From a bacterium (GTDB lineage: Bacteria; Pseudomonadota; Alphaproteobacteria; Caulobacterales; Hyphomonadaceae), in the NCBI GenBank assembly GCA_016125045.1, contig WGML01000007.1, positions 186,001 to 250,000 on the forward strand: a DNA stretch of 64,000 nucleotides, written 5' to 3'. Position numbers and translations under genes: made by a program. The notes under the pieces are model-generated. The model was not told the DNA's origin and made no database searches. It saw only the letters and a list, made by a program, of their open reading frames with translations. Position 1 is the stretch's first letter, and every line of letters starts with the position of its first letter. Below, one piece after another: positions 1 through 8,456 of this stretch.

Positions 1-1079
1 ACCTTGCGATCAAGAACGATCTCGGAATTGCCCGTGCCCTTGAATTCCTCGAAGATCACCTCGTCCATCCGGCTGCCGGTGTCGATCAGCGCGGTCGCAA
101 CGATGGTCAGCGATCCGCCCTCCTCGAGATTTCTCGCCGCCCCGAAGAACCGCTTCGGCCGCTGCAGCGCGTTTGCATCGACGCCGCCGGTGAGCACCTT
201 GCCGGAGGAGGGGACGACGGTGTTGTAGGCGCGTCCGAGGCGCGTGATCGAATCGAGCAGGATCACCACGTCGCGGCCGTGCTCCGCCAGGCGTTTGGCT
301 TTCTCGATCACCATCTCCGCGACCTGAACGTGGCGCACCGCCGGTTCGTCGAAGGTCGAGGAAATCACCTCGCCCTTCACCGACCGCTGCATGTCCGTCA
401 CCTCTTCGGGGCGTTCATCGATCAAGAGGACGAGCAGGTAGCACTCCGGATGGTTCTCGGCGATCGACTGCGCGATGTTCTGCAGCAGCACCGTCTTGCC
501 GGTGCGCGGCGGCGCGACGATCAGCGCCCGCTGGCCCTTGCCGATCGGCGCCACGATGTCGATCACCCGGCCTGAGCGGTCCTTGCGCGTCGGATCGTCC
601 GTCTCCATCCGCAGCCGCTTGTCAGGATAGAGCGGCGTCAGGTTGTCGAACGGCACCTTGTGGCGCGCGCGCTCGGGGTCTTCGAAATTGATCAGCGACC
701 CGCGGACCAGCGCGAAATACCGCTCCCCATCGCGCGGGCTGCGGATCGGACCCTCGACCGTGTCGCCGGTTCTGAGGCCGAGCTTCCGGATCTGTTGCGG
801 GCTGACATAGATGTCGTCTGGGCCCGGCAGGTAGTTCGACTGCGGCGACCGCAGGAATCCGAAACCGTCCGGCAGCACCTCGACGACGCCAACGCCGACA
901 ATCTCGATGTCGCGCTCGGCCTGTTCCTTGAGGATTGCAAATAGAATTTCCTGTTTGTTCAGCAGCGAGGCGCCCTCGACATCCAGCGCCTCGGCCATGG
1001 TCAGAAGTTCCGCCGCCGGCTTTTTCTTCAGCTCGTTCAGCATCACGCGTTCGCGCGGCTCGTTCACGTCATCGGACAT
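1..1079 (-). CDS. rho: Transcription termination factor Rho (partial, C-terminus beyond window)
   Basis: Rho is the hexameric RNA-dependent ATPase/helicase that ends transcription of untranslated RNA. The reading frame starts at the ATG at 1077-1079 (protein [14 protein letters not shown]...) and gives 359 codons before the window edge; the family is about 420 residues, so roughly the last 60 are missing. Visible parts are the N-terminal helical Rho_N region (about 10-50), the cold-shock-like RNA-binding fold with DGFGFLRSP near residue 70, and the ATPase core with P-loop APPRTGKT (Lys near 195), then [13 protein letters not shown] and [16 protein letters not shown]. It is the last gene of the leftward hemE-hemH-hemJ-rho run, but the 172-base gap after hemJ leaves room for its own promoter. 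The identification is secure. Confidence 0.97.
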   Translation of the reverse strand, partial: MSDDVNEPRERVMLNELKKKPAAELLTMAEALDVEGASLLNKQEILFAILKEQAERDIEIVGVGVVEVLPDGFGFLRSPQSNYLPGPDDIYVSPQQIRKLGLRTGDTVEGPIRSPRDGERYFALVRGSLINFEDPERARHKVPFDNLTPLYPDKRLRMETDDPTRKDRSGRVIDIVAPIGKGQRALIVAPPRTGKTVLLQNIAQSIAENHPECYLLVLLIDERPEEVTDMQRSVKGEVISSTFDEPAVRHVQVAEMVIEKAKRLAEHGRDVVILLDSITRLGRAYNTVVPSSGKVLTGGVDANALQRPKRFFGAARNLEEGGSLTIVATALIDTGSRMDEVIFEEFKGTGNSEIVLDRK

Positions 1080-1251
1080 GGTGGCGTCTTTATCAAAGTG
1101 GATCGTCCGGGGTGACCAGAGAATTCGACTCGCAGGCAGTCACGGCGCGCGGTCGGAACAGAACGGTCTGGGACGGACTGGACAGGAAACGGCCGATCAG
1201 GACCGCACCCCTCTCTCAACACGATTGCCCCGAACGGTCAAGCGGCCAAGC

Positions 1252-1692
1252 TCAGCCGAAACGCGGCTCGACCACGACGAGGATCACCGCGAGGATCGCG
1301 ATGACGAACGGAAGCTCGTTCATCATCCTCAGCGTCTTCGGTTCCACCGGCCGCTCTCCGGCGGCGACCTTCCGGCCGATGGACACGAGATATCCATGCA
1401 TCGCCGACAGCGCGATCACGAGCACAATCTTGCCCCAGAACCAGGGCGCGGACTGATAATAATCCCAGTTATGGCCGACGAGGCCGAGACCGAACAGCCA
1501 CGTCAGCAACAGGCTCGGCGTCATGATGAGACGCCGCAACCTCGCCGCGCCCGCATCCATCGCCGCCTCCAGGCCCCCATTCCCGGCGCCCTCCAGACGA
1601 TAAACCAGGAGCCGCGGGTACATCAGCATCGCCGCCATCCAGGCGATCATCGCCACGATGTGCCCGGCCCTCAGCCAGTCGAACACGCTCAT
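1252..1692 (-). CDS. hemJ: HemJ-type protoporphyrinogen IX oxidase, membrane protein
   Basis: A 146-residue protein of the HemJ (UPF0093, CopD-related) family, which oxidises protoporphyrinogen IX to protoporphyrin IX in bacteria lacking HemG/HemY. The ATG at 1692 follows a GGAG motif; an in-frame extension upstream lies inside hemH and is unlikely. The N-terminus contains the conserved histidine in LRAGHIVAMIAWMAAML and the PRLLVYR motif; four membrane segments are predicted (about 7-27, 54-74, 80-100 and 122-142), and the family-typical MNELPF lies near the end. It follows hemH by 25 bases and hemE just upstream, so three late heme steps are in one operon: decarboxylation, protoporphyrinogen oxidation and iron insertion. 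The context strongly supports the heme role; divergence from better-known HemJ proteins is moderate. Confidence 0.87.
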   Translation of the reverse strand: MSVFDWLRAGHIVAMIAWMAAMLMYPRLLVYRLEGAGNGGLEAAMDAGAARLRRLIMTPSLLLTWLFGLGLVGHNWDYYQSAPWFWGKIVLVIALSAMHGYLVSIGRKVAAGERPVEPKTLRMMNELPFVIAILAVILVVVEPRFG

Positions 1693-1717
1693 TCGCTGCT
1701 CCGCGACGCTGCACCCG

Positions 1718-2755
1718 TCACCAGGCCTCGACCATCGGACGGCGGTTGGGACAATCCCTCCATTGTGCCGGGCAAAGCCGTCCGCCGCAATGCGAACGGA
1801 TCGGTTCCCCGTCCGCGAGGGTCTGCTCGACGAGTTCGGCGAGGCCGTCAACGAAGCTCCCGGTCACACCCAGCGCCGGCGCGCGCAGATACACATGCAC
1901 GCCCGCGTCTTCCGCCACTTCGCGATATTCATCGTCGAGTTCCACCAGCGTTTCGATGTGTTCGGAAACGAACGCGATGGGGCTCAGCAGGATCGACCGG
2001 CCGTCCGCCGCCGCCCGCCGGATCGCGTCATCCGTCGGCGGGCCGATCCATTTCAGCGGGCCGACGCGGGACTGATAACAGATCTCTGTCTCCCATTCGG
2101 GCGGCAGCATCGGCTTCAACCGGGCGACGGTCTCCTCGATCTGCCACTGATAGGGATCGCCCGACTTCACCACCTGTTCGGGAAGGCCATGCGCCGAGAG
2201 CAGGGCGCGCACCTTCTCCGGGCGCCCGCCGCTCTCCCACACCTGGATCAGCTTTTCGGCATGCGCCTTGAGGAAGCCGGGCTCTCCCGGATAACAGCAG
2301 ACCGCTCGCGCCGCCGGGCCTCCGCACTTGCGCCATTCGGTCAGCGAGGACCCCGTCGTCGTGGTTGAGAACTGGGGGTAGAGCGGCAGGAGCACGATCT
2401 CGTCCGGCCGCCAGTCCGCGACCTCCCGAACCGCATCTTCGACGTAAGGAGACCAGTAGCGCATCGCGATGAAGCATTTCGCCTCGAGCCCCTTCGCGGC
2501 GAGCGCCGCCTCAAGCGCATCGGACTGACGCCGCGTTTCGGCGAGCAGCGGGGAGCCCCCGCCCATCTTTGCGTAGTTCTCTCTGGCGGACGCCGCCCGC
2601 GACCGCGAAATCACCCGCGCCAGAATCCACCGGATCGGGCCCGGCGCCCTGATGATCGCCTTGTCGCTGAAGAGGTTGCGCAAGAACCCCTCGACGTCCG
2701 CGGGACCGTCCGGCCCCCCGAGATTGAACAGCACCACCGCCACACGTTTCGCCAT
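1718..2755 (-). CDS. hemH: Ferrochelatase
   Basis: Ferrochelatase inserts Fe2+ into protoporphyrin IX, the last step of protoheme synthesis. The 345-residue protein begins VAVVLFNLGGPDGP, contains the catalytic-histidine motif LLSAHGLPEQVVKSGDPY, CYQSRVGPLKWIGP, and the acidic metal path SPIAFVSEHIETLVELDDEY. The C-terminus carries three cysteines (C323, C328, C335) in SHCGGRLCPAQWRDCPNR; such a tail, with one further internal cysteine, holds a [2Fe-2S] cluster in ferrochelatases of Caulobacter and some other bacteria, so a cluster is likely here too (inference). The start ATG overlaps the hemE stop by one base (TGATG), showing translational coupling. Confidence 0.96.
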   Translation of the reverse strand: MAKRVAVVLFNLGGPDGPADVEGFLRNLFSDKAIIRAPGPIRWILARVISRSRAASARENYAKMGGGSPLLAETRRQSDALEAALAAKGLEAKCFIAMRYWSPYVEDAVREVADWRPDEIVLLPLYPQFSTTTTGSSLTEWRKCGGPAARAVCCYPGEPGFLKAHAEKLIQVWESGGRPEKVRALLSAHGLPEQVVKSGDPYQWQIEETVARLKPMLPPEWETEICYQSRVGPLKWIGPPTDDAIRRAAADGRSILLSPIAFVSEHIETLVELDDEYREVAEDAGVHVYLRAPALGVTGSFVDGLAELVEQTLADGEPIRSHCGGRLCPAQWRDCPNRRPMVEAW

Positions 2756-3792
2756 CAGGTCGCCTCTCTCAGCACCTGCAGCATACGCACGACATGGTCG
2801 ATCGGTGTTGTCTGGGGGACGCCATGTCCCAGGTTGAAGATGTGCGGGCGTCCCCGGAAGGCGTCCCGGATCTCCCTTACGCGCGCGTCAAGTCCGGGAC
2901 CCCCCGCCATCAGCCGCAGCGGATCGAGATTTCCCTGCACCGGCAGCCCGGGCGGCAACGCCTCATTCGCCCAGCGCGTCGGAACCGCCGTATCGAGCCC
3001 CACCGCGCTCACGCCGGTTTCAGCGGCATAGCGGACCACGAGCGCCCCCGCGCCCCTCGGAAAGCCGATCACGGGCTGATTGATTCCGCGCGCCCGCAAT
3101 TGCTCGACGATGCTCCGTGTCGGCGCGACGACCCAGCGCTCGAAGGCGTCCTCGGGAAGACCCTCCGCCCAGCTCTCGAACAGCATCAGCACATCGGCGC
3201 CGGCCTTCGCCTGCTCCGCCAGATAGTCCACCGTGTGATCGGCGAGAATGCGCAGCACCGCATCCATCTCTTCAGGCTGCTCATAGCCGAACATCCTCGC
3301 CGTGGACTTGTCGGTGCCCCCGCGGCCCTCGATCCCATAGATCGCGACCGTCCACGGGCTGCCAGCGAAGCCGATGAGCGTCGTCTCCGGCGGCAGGGCG
3401 GCGCGCACGCGTCTCACCGTTTCAAACACCGGCGACAGCCGCGCCTCGACCGCCGATTTCGCAACGCCCTGAAGATCGCTCGCTCTGGACAGGGGCGCGA
3501 CCCTTGGCCCCTCGCCCTCAACAAAGGCGACCTTGCGGCCGAGGGCGTCGAGGATCAGCAGGATGTCGGCGAACAGGATCGCCCCGTCCATGCCATAGCG
3601 GCGGATCGGCTGGAGCGTCGCTTCCGTCGCCAGCGAGGGCGAATAGCAGAAATCGAGGAAGTCGCGCGCCTGCGCCCGAAGCTCGTGATATTCCGGAAGG
3701 TGTCGTCCCGCCTGACGCATCAGCCAGACAGGCGGAGGCGTCAGAGCCTCGCCTTCAAGCACCTTCAAGAGCCTTTTGTCAGCCTGCACCAC
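2755..3792 (-). CDS. hemE: Uroporphyrinogen decarboxylase
   Basis: HemE removes four carboxyl groups from uroporphyrinogen III to give coproporphyrinogen III. The 345-residue protein has the signature PPVWLMRQAGRHLPEY near residue 20 with the substrate-binding arginines, the GFAGSPWTVAIYGIEG segment, and the C-terminal FNLGHGVPQTTPIDHV. The start is a GTG at 3790-3792; no ATG precedes the conserved N-terminus. It is the first gene of the leftward heme operon. Its upstream DNA is the probable replication origin, and in Caulobacter the hemE promoters lie inside the origin, so transcription of this gene may be tied to replication control (inference from family context). Confidence 0.97.
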   Translation of the reverse strand: MVQADKRLLKVLEGEALTPPPVWLMRQAGRHLPEYHELRAQARDFLDFCYSPSLATEATLQPIRRYGMDGAILFADILLILDALGRKVAFVEGEGPRVAPLSRASDLQGVAKSAVEARLSPVFETVRRVRAALPPETTLIGFAGSPWTVAIYGIEGRGGTDKSTARMFGYEQPEEMDAVLRILADHTVDYLAEQAKAGADVLMLFESWAEGLPEDAFERWVVAPTRSIVEQLRARGINQPVIGFPRGAGALVVRYAAETGVSAVGLDTAVPTRWANEALPPGLPVQGNLDPLRLMAGGPGLDARVREIRDAFRGRPHIFNLGHGVPQTTPIDHVVRMLQVLREAT

Positions 3793-3810
3793 ACTCAGGA
3801 TCCCGCGCCC

Positions 3811-3850
3811 TCTGTTTCTATATACCTTCTATTAGAGTCTTAAGTTGATG
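3811..3850. other. AT-rich candidate DNA-unwinding element of the origin
   Basis: 28 of 40 bases are A or T, against roughly a third in neighbouring genes. It sits at the hemE end of the gap, opposite the cluster of DnaA-like boxes, as in other alphaproteobacterial origins. The same segment contains TATATA on the hemE-coding strand, so it may also contribute to the hemE promoter. Confidence 0.55.
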
Positions 3851-4029
3851 TTGTAGAGCCGGTGGAAACGGTGAACGCCGCGAGAATTCGACACGGGGCG
3901 GGTGCGCCCTCCACAGGCGAGCATCGATGTCGCCGGATTGTTCCGCCCAGTGGTCCCGGCTTCTCGCCAGGACTTTCAGGCGATTCTTGGCTGTCTATCT
4001 TCCGCGTCTCGATTCCTGGGGATTGGCGG

Positions 4030-4038
4030 TGTGGAAAT
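4030..4038 (-). promoter_or_regulatory. DnaA-box-like 9-mer
   Basis: On the minus strand it reads ATTTCCACA, 7 of 9 matches to TTATCCACA. It is the first of three similar sites at the ppsR end of the origin gap. Confidence 0.5.
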
Positions 4039-4067
4039 GGGCGCCGGTTTTCCCTTGTGAGCGGCGT

Positions 4068-4076
4068 TGTGGATGG
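4068..4076 (-). promoter_or_regulatory. DnaA-box-like 9-mer
   Basis: The minus strand reads CCATCCACA, 7 of 9 matches to TTATCCACA. It directly abuts a GATTC methylation site at 4076-4080, which could link DnaA binding and CcrM methylation (inference). Confidence 0.5.
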
Positions 4077-4103
4077 ATTCCGGAGCGTTCTCCGCGACAA
4101 TAC

Positions 4104-4112
4104 TTGTCCACA
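4104..4112 (+). promoter_or_regulatory. DnaA box (best match in the origin gap)
   Basis: It reads TTGTCCACA, 8 of 9 matches to TTATCCACA and the strongest of the three sites. A partial second copy (CAATCCACT, 6 of 9) follows immediately. Confidence 0.65.
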
Positions 4113-4170
4113 ATCCACTCTCAGCGCTATTGAATGAAATGCATCAATCTTGTTCCGGCGGACGGCCGGC

Positions 4171-4989
4171 ATGACGCTCGAGACCTATTTCAACGTTCAC
4201 CTCGTTTCGGATTCGACCGGGGAAACGCTGAACGCTGTCATGCGGGCGGCCTGCGCGCAATTCGAGAACGCATCGCCGCTGGAACACAGCTACTATCTTG
4301 TGCGCTCGCCCCGCCAGCTGGAGCGGGTGCTGAGAGAAATCGAGCGCGCGCCGGGCGTCGTCCTCTACACCATCACCGACGATGATCTCAGGGCGCGGAT
4401 CGAGGATAAGTGCCGCGAGATCGGATGTCCGACCCTGCCGGTCATCGATCCGGCGGTCGATGTGCTCAGCCGATATCTCGGCGTGAAGTCCGCCCACCGG
4501 GTCGCCGGACAATACCATCTCGATGCGGAATACTTCTCGCGCATCGAGGCGATCAATTTCGCGCTCGCGCATGATGACGGGCAGGGCGTCGGCAATCTGC
4601 GCGAGGCCGATGTCGTCCTCGTCGGCGTCAGCCGCACCTCGAAGACGCCGACCTGCGTCTATCTCGGCAATCGCGGCGTGCGCGCCGCCAACGTGCCGCT
4701 CGTGCCCGGGGTCGACCCGCCGGACATCCTGCTGGGAGCAAATGCGCCGCTGGTCGTCGGCCTCAAGATTTCCCCCGACCGGCTGATCCAGATCCGTCGT
4801 CACCGCCTCCTGTCGCTCAACGAAGCCGCCCACTCCGCCTATGCAGACGAGGACGCAGTGCGTGATGAGGTCGCCGCGGCGAACCGGTTGTTCGTCCGCA
4901 TGCGCTGGCCCACCATCGATGTCAGCCGCCGCAGCGTCGAGGAGACCGCGGCCGCGATCCTCAACATCATCCAGGATGGCCGGCGGTGA
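4171..4989 (+). CDS. ppsR: Pyruvate, phosphate dikinase regulatory protein (DUF299 kinase/pyrophosphorylase)
   Basis: A member of the DUF299 family (RP001 of Rickettsia): bifunctional ADP-dependent kinase and Pi-dependent pyrophosphorylase that switch pyruvate phosphate dikinase or PEP synthase off and on. The 272-residue protein starts MTLETYFNVHLVSDSTGETL, the usual family N-terminus; a TTG at 4150 would add seven residues but is less likely. The P-loop is GVSRTSKTPTCVYLGNRG near residue 153, followed by NVPLVPGVDPPD. The gene opens the rightward ppsR-maf-aroE-coaE-dnaQ run, overlapping maf by four bases. Its position beside hemE across the origin gap is conserved in the class. Whether the target here is PPDK or PEP synthase cannot be told from the window. 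Confidence 0.94.
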   Translation: MTLETYFNVHLVSDSTGETLNAVMRAACAQFENASPLEHSYYLVRSPRQLERVLREIERAPGVVLYTITDDDLRARIEDKCREIGCPTLPVIDPAVDVLSRYLGVKSAHRVAGQYHLDAEYFSRIEAINFALAHDDGQGVGNLREADVVLVGVSRTSKTPTCVYLGNRGVRAANVPLVPGVDPPDILLGANAPLVVGLKISPDRLIQIRRHRLLSLNEAAHSAYADEDAVRDEVAAANRLFVRMRWPTIDVSRRSVEETAAAILNIIQDGRR

Positions 4990-5585
4990 CGACAGCCCAT
5001 CTCGTGCTTGCCTCCGCGAGCGCCTCCCGGGCCGCCGTTCTCCGCAATGCGGGTCTCGTGATCGTGCAGAAGCCGGCTCACATCGACGAAGCCGCCATCC
5101 GGGACTCACTGCGCGCGGAGGGGGCGTCCACCCGCAGACAGGCCGAACTCCTCGCCGAGACCAAGGCGATGCGCGTCTCCGCCGGACCAGGCGACATCGT
5201 TCTCGGCGCCGACCAGATGCTAGATCTCGACGGCGAGGCGTTCGACAAGCCGGCCTCCGTCGACGCCGCCCGCGCCCAGCTGATGCGGTTGCGGGGGCGG
5301 ACCCATACGCTGGAGACCGCCATCGTCGCCTGTATCGACGGCGCCCCGGTCTGGCGTTTCACGGCAAGACCGAAACTCACCATGCGCTCCGTCTCGGACG
5401 CCGCGCTCGACGCCTATCTCGCCGATGTCGGCGCGGACGTCATGACGACCGTCGGAGGCTACAAGATCGAAGGGCGGGGCGTTCAGCTCTTCGATCGGAT
5501 CGAGGGCGATCACTTCTCCATCCTCGGGCTGCCGCTTCTGCCCTTGCTCGCCTGGCTGCGCGATCGCGGAACGCTGCTCCGATGA
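4986..5585 (+). CDS. maf: Maf-family nucleoside triphosphate pyrophosphatase
   Basis: Maf proteins hydrolyse non-canonical or certain canonical NTPs to the monophosphate and pyrophosphate (house-cleaning). The protein has 199 residues, the normal family size. The N-terminal LVLASASASRAAVLRNAG matches the nucleotide-binding loop, IVLGADQMLDLDGEAFDKP holds the catalytic aspartate, and GGYKIEGRGVQLFDRIEGDHFSILGLPL is the C-terminal signature. The start is a GTG overlapping the ppsR stop (GTGA). In this alphaproteobacterial subgroup the first motif reads SASR rather than SPRR. The preferred substrate cannot be inferred. Confidence 0.92.
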   Translation: MTTAHLVLASASASRAAVLRNAGLVIVQKPAHIDEAAIRDSLRAEGASTRRQAELLAETKAMRVSAGPGDIVLGADQMLDLDGEAFDKPASVDAARAQLMRLRGRTHTLETAIVACIDGAPVWRFTARPKLTMRSVSDAALDAYLADVGADVMTTVGGYKIEGRGVQLFDRIEGDHFSILGLPLLPLLAWLRDRGTLLR

Positions 5586-6424
5586 CGGCCGGGATCACCG
5601 CGTGCACGCAAGTCTACGGGGTCGTCGGCGACCCGGTCTCGCACTCGCTGTCGCCGACGCTCCACAATCGATGGATCGCCGCGGCCGGGATCGATGCGGT
5701 CTACACCGCCTTCCACCTCACCGGTGAAACCGCCGGCGCCGACCTGGCGGCGTTGCGGCGGGCGGGCGTCGCCGGGCTGAATGTGACGCTGCCGCACAAG
5801 GCCGCCGCGCTCGAGGCGGCTCTGGAAACATCGCCTGAAGCCGCCCGCATCGGGGCCGCCAACACGCTTGTCCGTCGCGACGCCGGCGGCTGGGCCGCGC
5901 ACAACACGGACATCGCCGGATTCGCCGAAGCGGTCCGCGTCATCCGGCCGGCGCCGCTTGCCGGGGCCCGCGTCATTCTCGTCGGCGCGGGAGGGGCCGC
6001 GCGGGCCACCGCGCTTCACCTGTCTGAGGCTGGCGCCGCTCTTGCGATCATCAACCGTTCGGTGGAACGGGCGCGGGCGCTCGCCGCCGATCTGGCCCCC
6101 GCCGCGGAGGTTTCGGGCATGTCATCGCTTGAGGGTCTGGCGCGGGACGCCGACCTTGTCGTCAATGCAGCAAGCCTCGGCCACGCCGGCGGCGCGCTCG
6201 CCCTGCCGGAGGCGCGGGGACGCCAGATCTATCTCGATCTGTCCTATGGCGGCACATCCGCTCCCTCGGTCGCCGCGGCCGCGGCGGCGGGATGGGTCGC
6301 CGCCGACGGCCTTCGCATGCTCGTCGAGCAGGCCGCCGCTGCGTTCGCCCTCTGGTTCGGCGTTCGCCCGGACGCTGCGGACGGCTACGCTGCCTGTCGC
6401 TCGATGATGGAGCGCCGGGCGTGA
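5582..6424 (+). CDS. aroE: Shikimate dehydrogenase (NADP+)
   Basis: AroE reduces 3-dehydroshikimate to shikimate in the aromatic amino acid pathway. The 280-residue protein shows [14 protein letters not shown] (shikimate binding, about 13-27), NVTLPHK with the catalytic lysine, HNTDIAGF with the catalytic aspartate, the NADP loop [12 protein letters not shown] for the cofactor phosphate, and [14 protein letters not shown] near the C-terminus. The start ATG overlaps the maf stop (ATGA). The aroE-coaE-dnaQ order is typical to the right of the origin in this class. Confidence 0.96.
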   Translation: MTAGITACTQVYGVVGDPVSHSLSPTLHNRWIAAAGIDAVYTAFHLTGETAGADLAALRRAGVAGLNVTLPHKAAALEAALETSPEAARIGAANTLVRRDAGGWAAHNTDIAGFAEAVRVIRPAPLAGARVILVGAGGAARATALHLSEAGAALAIINRSVERARALAADLAPAAEVSGMSSLEGLARDADLVVNAASLGHAGGALALPEARGRQIYLDLSYGGTSAPSVAAAAAAGWVAADGLRMLVEQAAAAFALWFGVRPDAADGYAACRSMMERRA

Positions 6425-7131
6425 TCAAGCTTGGGCTCACCGGGTCGATCGGCATGGGCAAATCCACCACCGCCGCGATGTTCGCCGCGCGGGGCGTGCC
6501 CGTCTATGACGCGGATGCGGCGGTGCACGCCGCCTACGCCGCGGGCGGAGAAGCGGTCGCCCCGCTGGAATGGGCGTTTGGACACGTCATCGCCGAGCAT
6601 GGCGGCGTCGACCGGGCCGCTCTTCGTGAACGGGTCGTCGGCGACGCGGAAATGATGCGCAAGCTTGAGTCGATCATCCATCCCATCGTCGCGCGGGCGC
6701 AGCGGTCCTTCCTCGAAACGGCGGAGGCCGACGGCGCGGAGCTGGTGCTTCTCGACATCCCCCTCCTGTTCGAGACGGGCGGCGACCGGCGCGTTGACGC
6801 GGTCGTGGTCGTCTCCGCCCCGCCCGAGGTCCAGCGCGCCCGCGTCCTGTCGCGGCCGGGGATGACCGAATCAGCGTTCGAGGCGATACTGGCCAAACAG
6901 ACCCCCGACGCGATCAAGCGGCGGCGGGCCGACTTTGTCATCAACACGGGCTATGGCCGGGCCTACGCCGAAGCCCAGGTCGACCAGCTCCTGACCGCAT
7001 TGCGCCCGCGATGGCGAGCGCCGGAGGCCTGCGAAGACACATGCGAGAAATCATCTTCGACACGGAGACGACCGGCCTGGATCCGGCGAAAGGCGATCGC
7101 ATCGTCGAAATCGGGTGCGTCGAGCTTGTAA
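6421..7131 (+). CDS. coaE: Dephospho-CoA kinase
   Basis: CoaE phosphorylates dephospho-CoA at the ribose 3' position, the last step of CoA synthesis. The start is a GTG overlapping the aroE stop, giving [21 protein letters not shown] with the P-loop [19 protein letters not shown] and [22 protein letters not shown] are further family motifs. The protein is 236 residues, longer than the usual ~200: the last ~35 residues, from about EACEDTCEK on, are low-complexity, Ser/Arg-rich and overlap the dnaQ start by 91 bases. This tail looks like read-through past a lost stop rather than a functional domain. Confidence 0.94.
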   Translation: MIKLGLTGSIGMGKSTTAAMFAARGVPVYDADAAVHAAYAAGGEAVAPLEWAFGHVIAEHGGVDRAALRERVVGDAEMMRKLESIIHPIVARAQRSFLETAEADGAELVLLDIPLLFETGGDRRVDAVVVVSAPPEVQRARVLSRPGMTESAFEAILAKQTPDAIKRRRADFVINTGYGRAYAEAQVDQLLTALRPRWRAPEACEDTCEKSSSTRRRPAWIRRKAIASSKSGASSL

Positions 7132-7736
7132 ACCTTCTGCCCACCGGCCGCGAGTTCCAGACCTATGTGAATCCCGGCCGCGAGATGGGGGAGGGCGCCG
7201 CCGCCGTCACCGGCATCACCGCCGCCATGCTCAGCGACGCCCCGGACTTCGGCGACCGCAGGGTCGTCGAGGCCCTCCTCGATTTCTTCGGTGACGATCC
7301 GATCGTCGCCCACAATGCGGAGTTCGACCGGGGGTTCCTCAACGCCGAGCTTGCGAGAATCGGTCGCGATCCGCTGCCCGCCTCCCGCTTCATCGACACC
7401 GTACCCATCGCCCGCCAGCACCGGCCGGGTGCGCCTGCGTCGCTCGACGCCGTCTGCAAGCGCTTCGGCATCTCGATCGAGGGACGCGAACTGCACGGCG
7501 CGCTGAAGGACGCCCGCCTGCTCGCCATGGCCTATCTCGAACTTCGCGGCGGCCGAATGCGGTCACTCGAGTTTGAGCCGGTGGACGAAGACGGCGTCGC
7601 GCGCGGCGCCGTCGTCCGTCGCGCGCCAAGGCCCAGGCCGCTTGCGTCCCGGCTCACCGAGGCCGAACTCGAAGCGCACGCCGCAATGATCGCGGAACTC
7701 GGCGACCAGGCGATCTGGAAACGCTATACTGGCTGA
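7041..7736 (+). CDS. dnaQ: DNA polymerase III epsilon subunit (3'-5' proofreading exonuclease)
   Basis: The proofreading exonuclease of the replicative polymerase. The 231-residue protein begins [15 protein letters not shown] (ExoI with Asp and Glu), followed by [16 protein letters not shown], the ExoII motif [14 protein letters not shown] and the ExoIII His/Asp pair in [11 protein letters not shown]. The start at 7041 is chosen because it directly precedes the conserved first strand; an in-frame ATG ten codons upstream is possible. The C-terminal ~50 residues resemble the alpha-binding tail. It overlaps the extended coaE end by 91 bases. Confidence 0.95.
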   Translation: MREIIFDTETTGLDPAKGDRIVEIGCVELVNLLPTGREFQTYVNPGREMGEGAAAVTGITAAMLSDAPDFGDRRVVEALLDFFGDDPIVAHNAEFDRGFLNAELARIGRDPLPASRFIDTVPIARQHRPGAPASLDAVCKRFGISIEGRELHGALKDARLLAMAYLELRGGRMRSLEFEPVDEDGVARGAVVRRAPRPRPLASRLTEAELEAHAAMIAELGDQAIWKRYTG

Positions 7737-7763
7737 ATGCCGGTTAATTGAGGCCGGCGGCCG

Positions 7764-8300
7764 TCAGGACGCGGGCGGCGCGCCGGACGTCCCCGCCGCC
7801 GCTTCCGCCTGCGCGCGGGCCTCCTGCTGCCGGTAGAGCCCGACAAAATCGATCGGGTCGATCAGCAGGGGAGGGAAGCCGCCCTCGCGCGTCACTTCCG
7901 CTATCACGCGCCGCGCGAACGGGAACAGCAGCCGCGGGCATTCGATCAGCAGCATCGGCTTCACATCGCGGGGTTCGGCGTCAACCAGTTCGAACACGCC
8001 TGCGTACACAAGCTCGATGATGAAGACGACATTCTCCTCGCGCTTGGCCTGCGCCGCCAGCCGCAGTTCGACGGCGTACAGATTGTCTCCCTCCGGACCT
8101 GGGTCGGCCTTGACGTCGATGCCAAGCTCGATGTTGGGCGAGCCCTGTGCGCCGAGATTGCTCAGCGGAGCGGGGTTCTCGAACGACAGGTCTTTTGCGA
8201 ACTGCGCGAGCACACGGATCATCGGCGCCTTGCGCTCTCCCTCTGGCGTGGATCCTGCTTGCGGATCGGAGGGCGGGACGGGCGTCGGCATATCGCTCAT
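7764..8300 (-). CDS. secB: Protein-export chaperone SecB
   Basis: SecB is a tetrameric cytosolic chaperone that keeps precursor proteins unfolded and hands them to SecA. The 178-residue protein has the family core from IRVLAQFAKDLSFENP through NIELGIDVKAD to the client groove and IECPRLLFPFARRVIAEVTREGGFPPLLIDPIDF. The N-terminal 26 residues and the Ala-rich C-terminal tail are less conserved, as usual. The ATG is preceded by CGGAGCGC at good spacing. It is convergent with dnaQ and divergent from the Tim44-like gene, an order common in alphaproteobacteria. Confidence 0.96.
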   Translation of the reverse strand: MSDMPTPVPPSDPQAGSTPEGERKAPMIRVLAQFAKDLSFENPAPLSNLGAQGSPNIELGIDVKADPGPEGDNLYAVELRLAAQAKREENVVFIIELVYAGVFELVDAEPRDVKPMLLIECPRLLFPFARRVIAEVTREGGFPPLLIDPIDFVGLYRQQEARAQAEAAAGTSGAPPAS

Positions 8301-8456
8301 TCGGCAGCGCTCCGGAGGCTGGCAAAAGGGAAGCGCCCGGCTATCACGGCCTTGTCAGACGGGCAACCATGGGCTGACTCACGGTGCAGCCTCACTATAT
8401 GTTAGAACAACGCGCATCGCGCTCCATCAACGATCAAGCAGAACGCAGGGCCGGTT

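Larger units (their letters stand above)
3793..4170. other. Probable chromosomal replication origin (oriC) between hemE and ppsR
   Basis: This 378-base non-coding stretch is the only long gap in the window. Seen in the sequence: a 70% AT segment at 3811-3850 in GC-rich surroundings (a candidate unwinding element); three DnaA-box-like 9-mers at 4030-4038, 4068-4076 and 4104-4112, 36-38 bases apart; four GANTC sites (3835, 3982, 4011, 4076), about three times chance expectation for this base composition. Known: the alphaproteobacterial origin lies between hemE and the DUF299/RP001 gene in Caulobacter and Rickettsia, and CcrM methylates GANTC. No paired TTAA-N7-TTAA CtrA site was seen. dnaA and parAB are outside this window. 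Confidence 0.82.
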
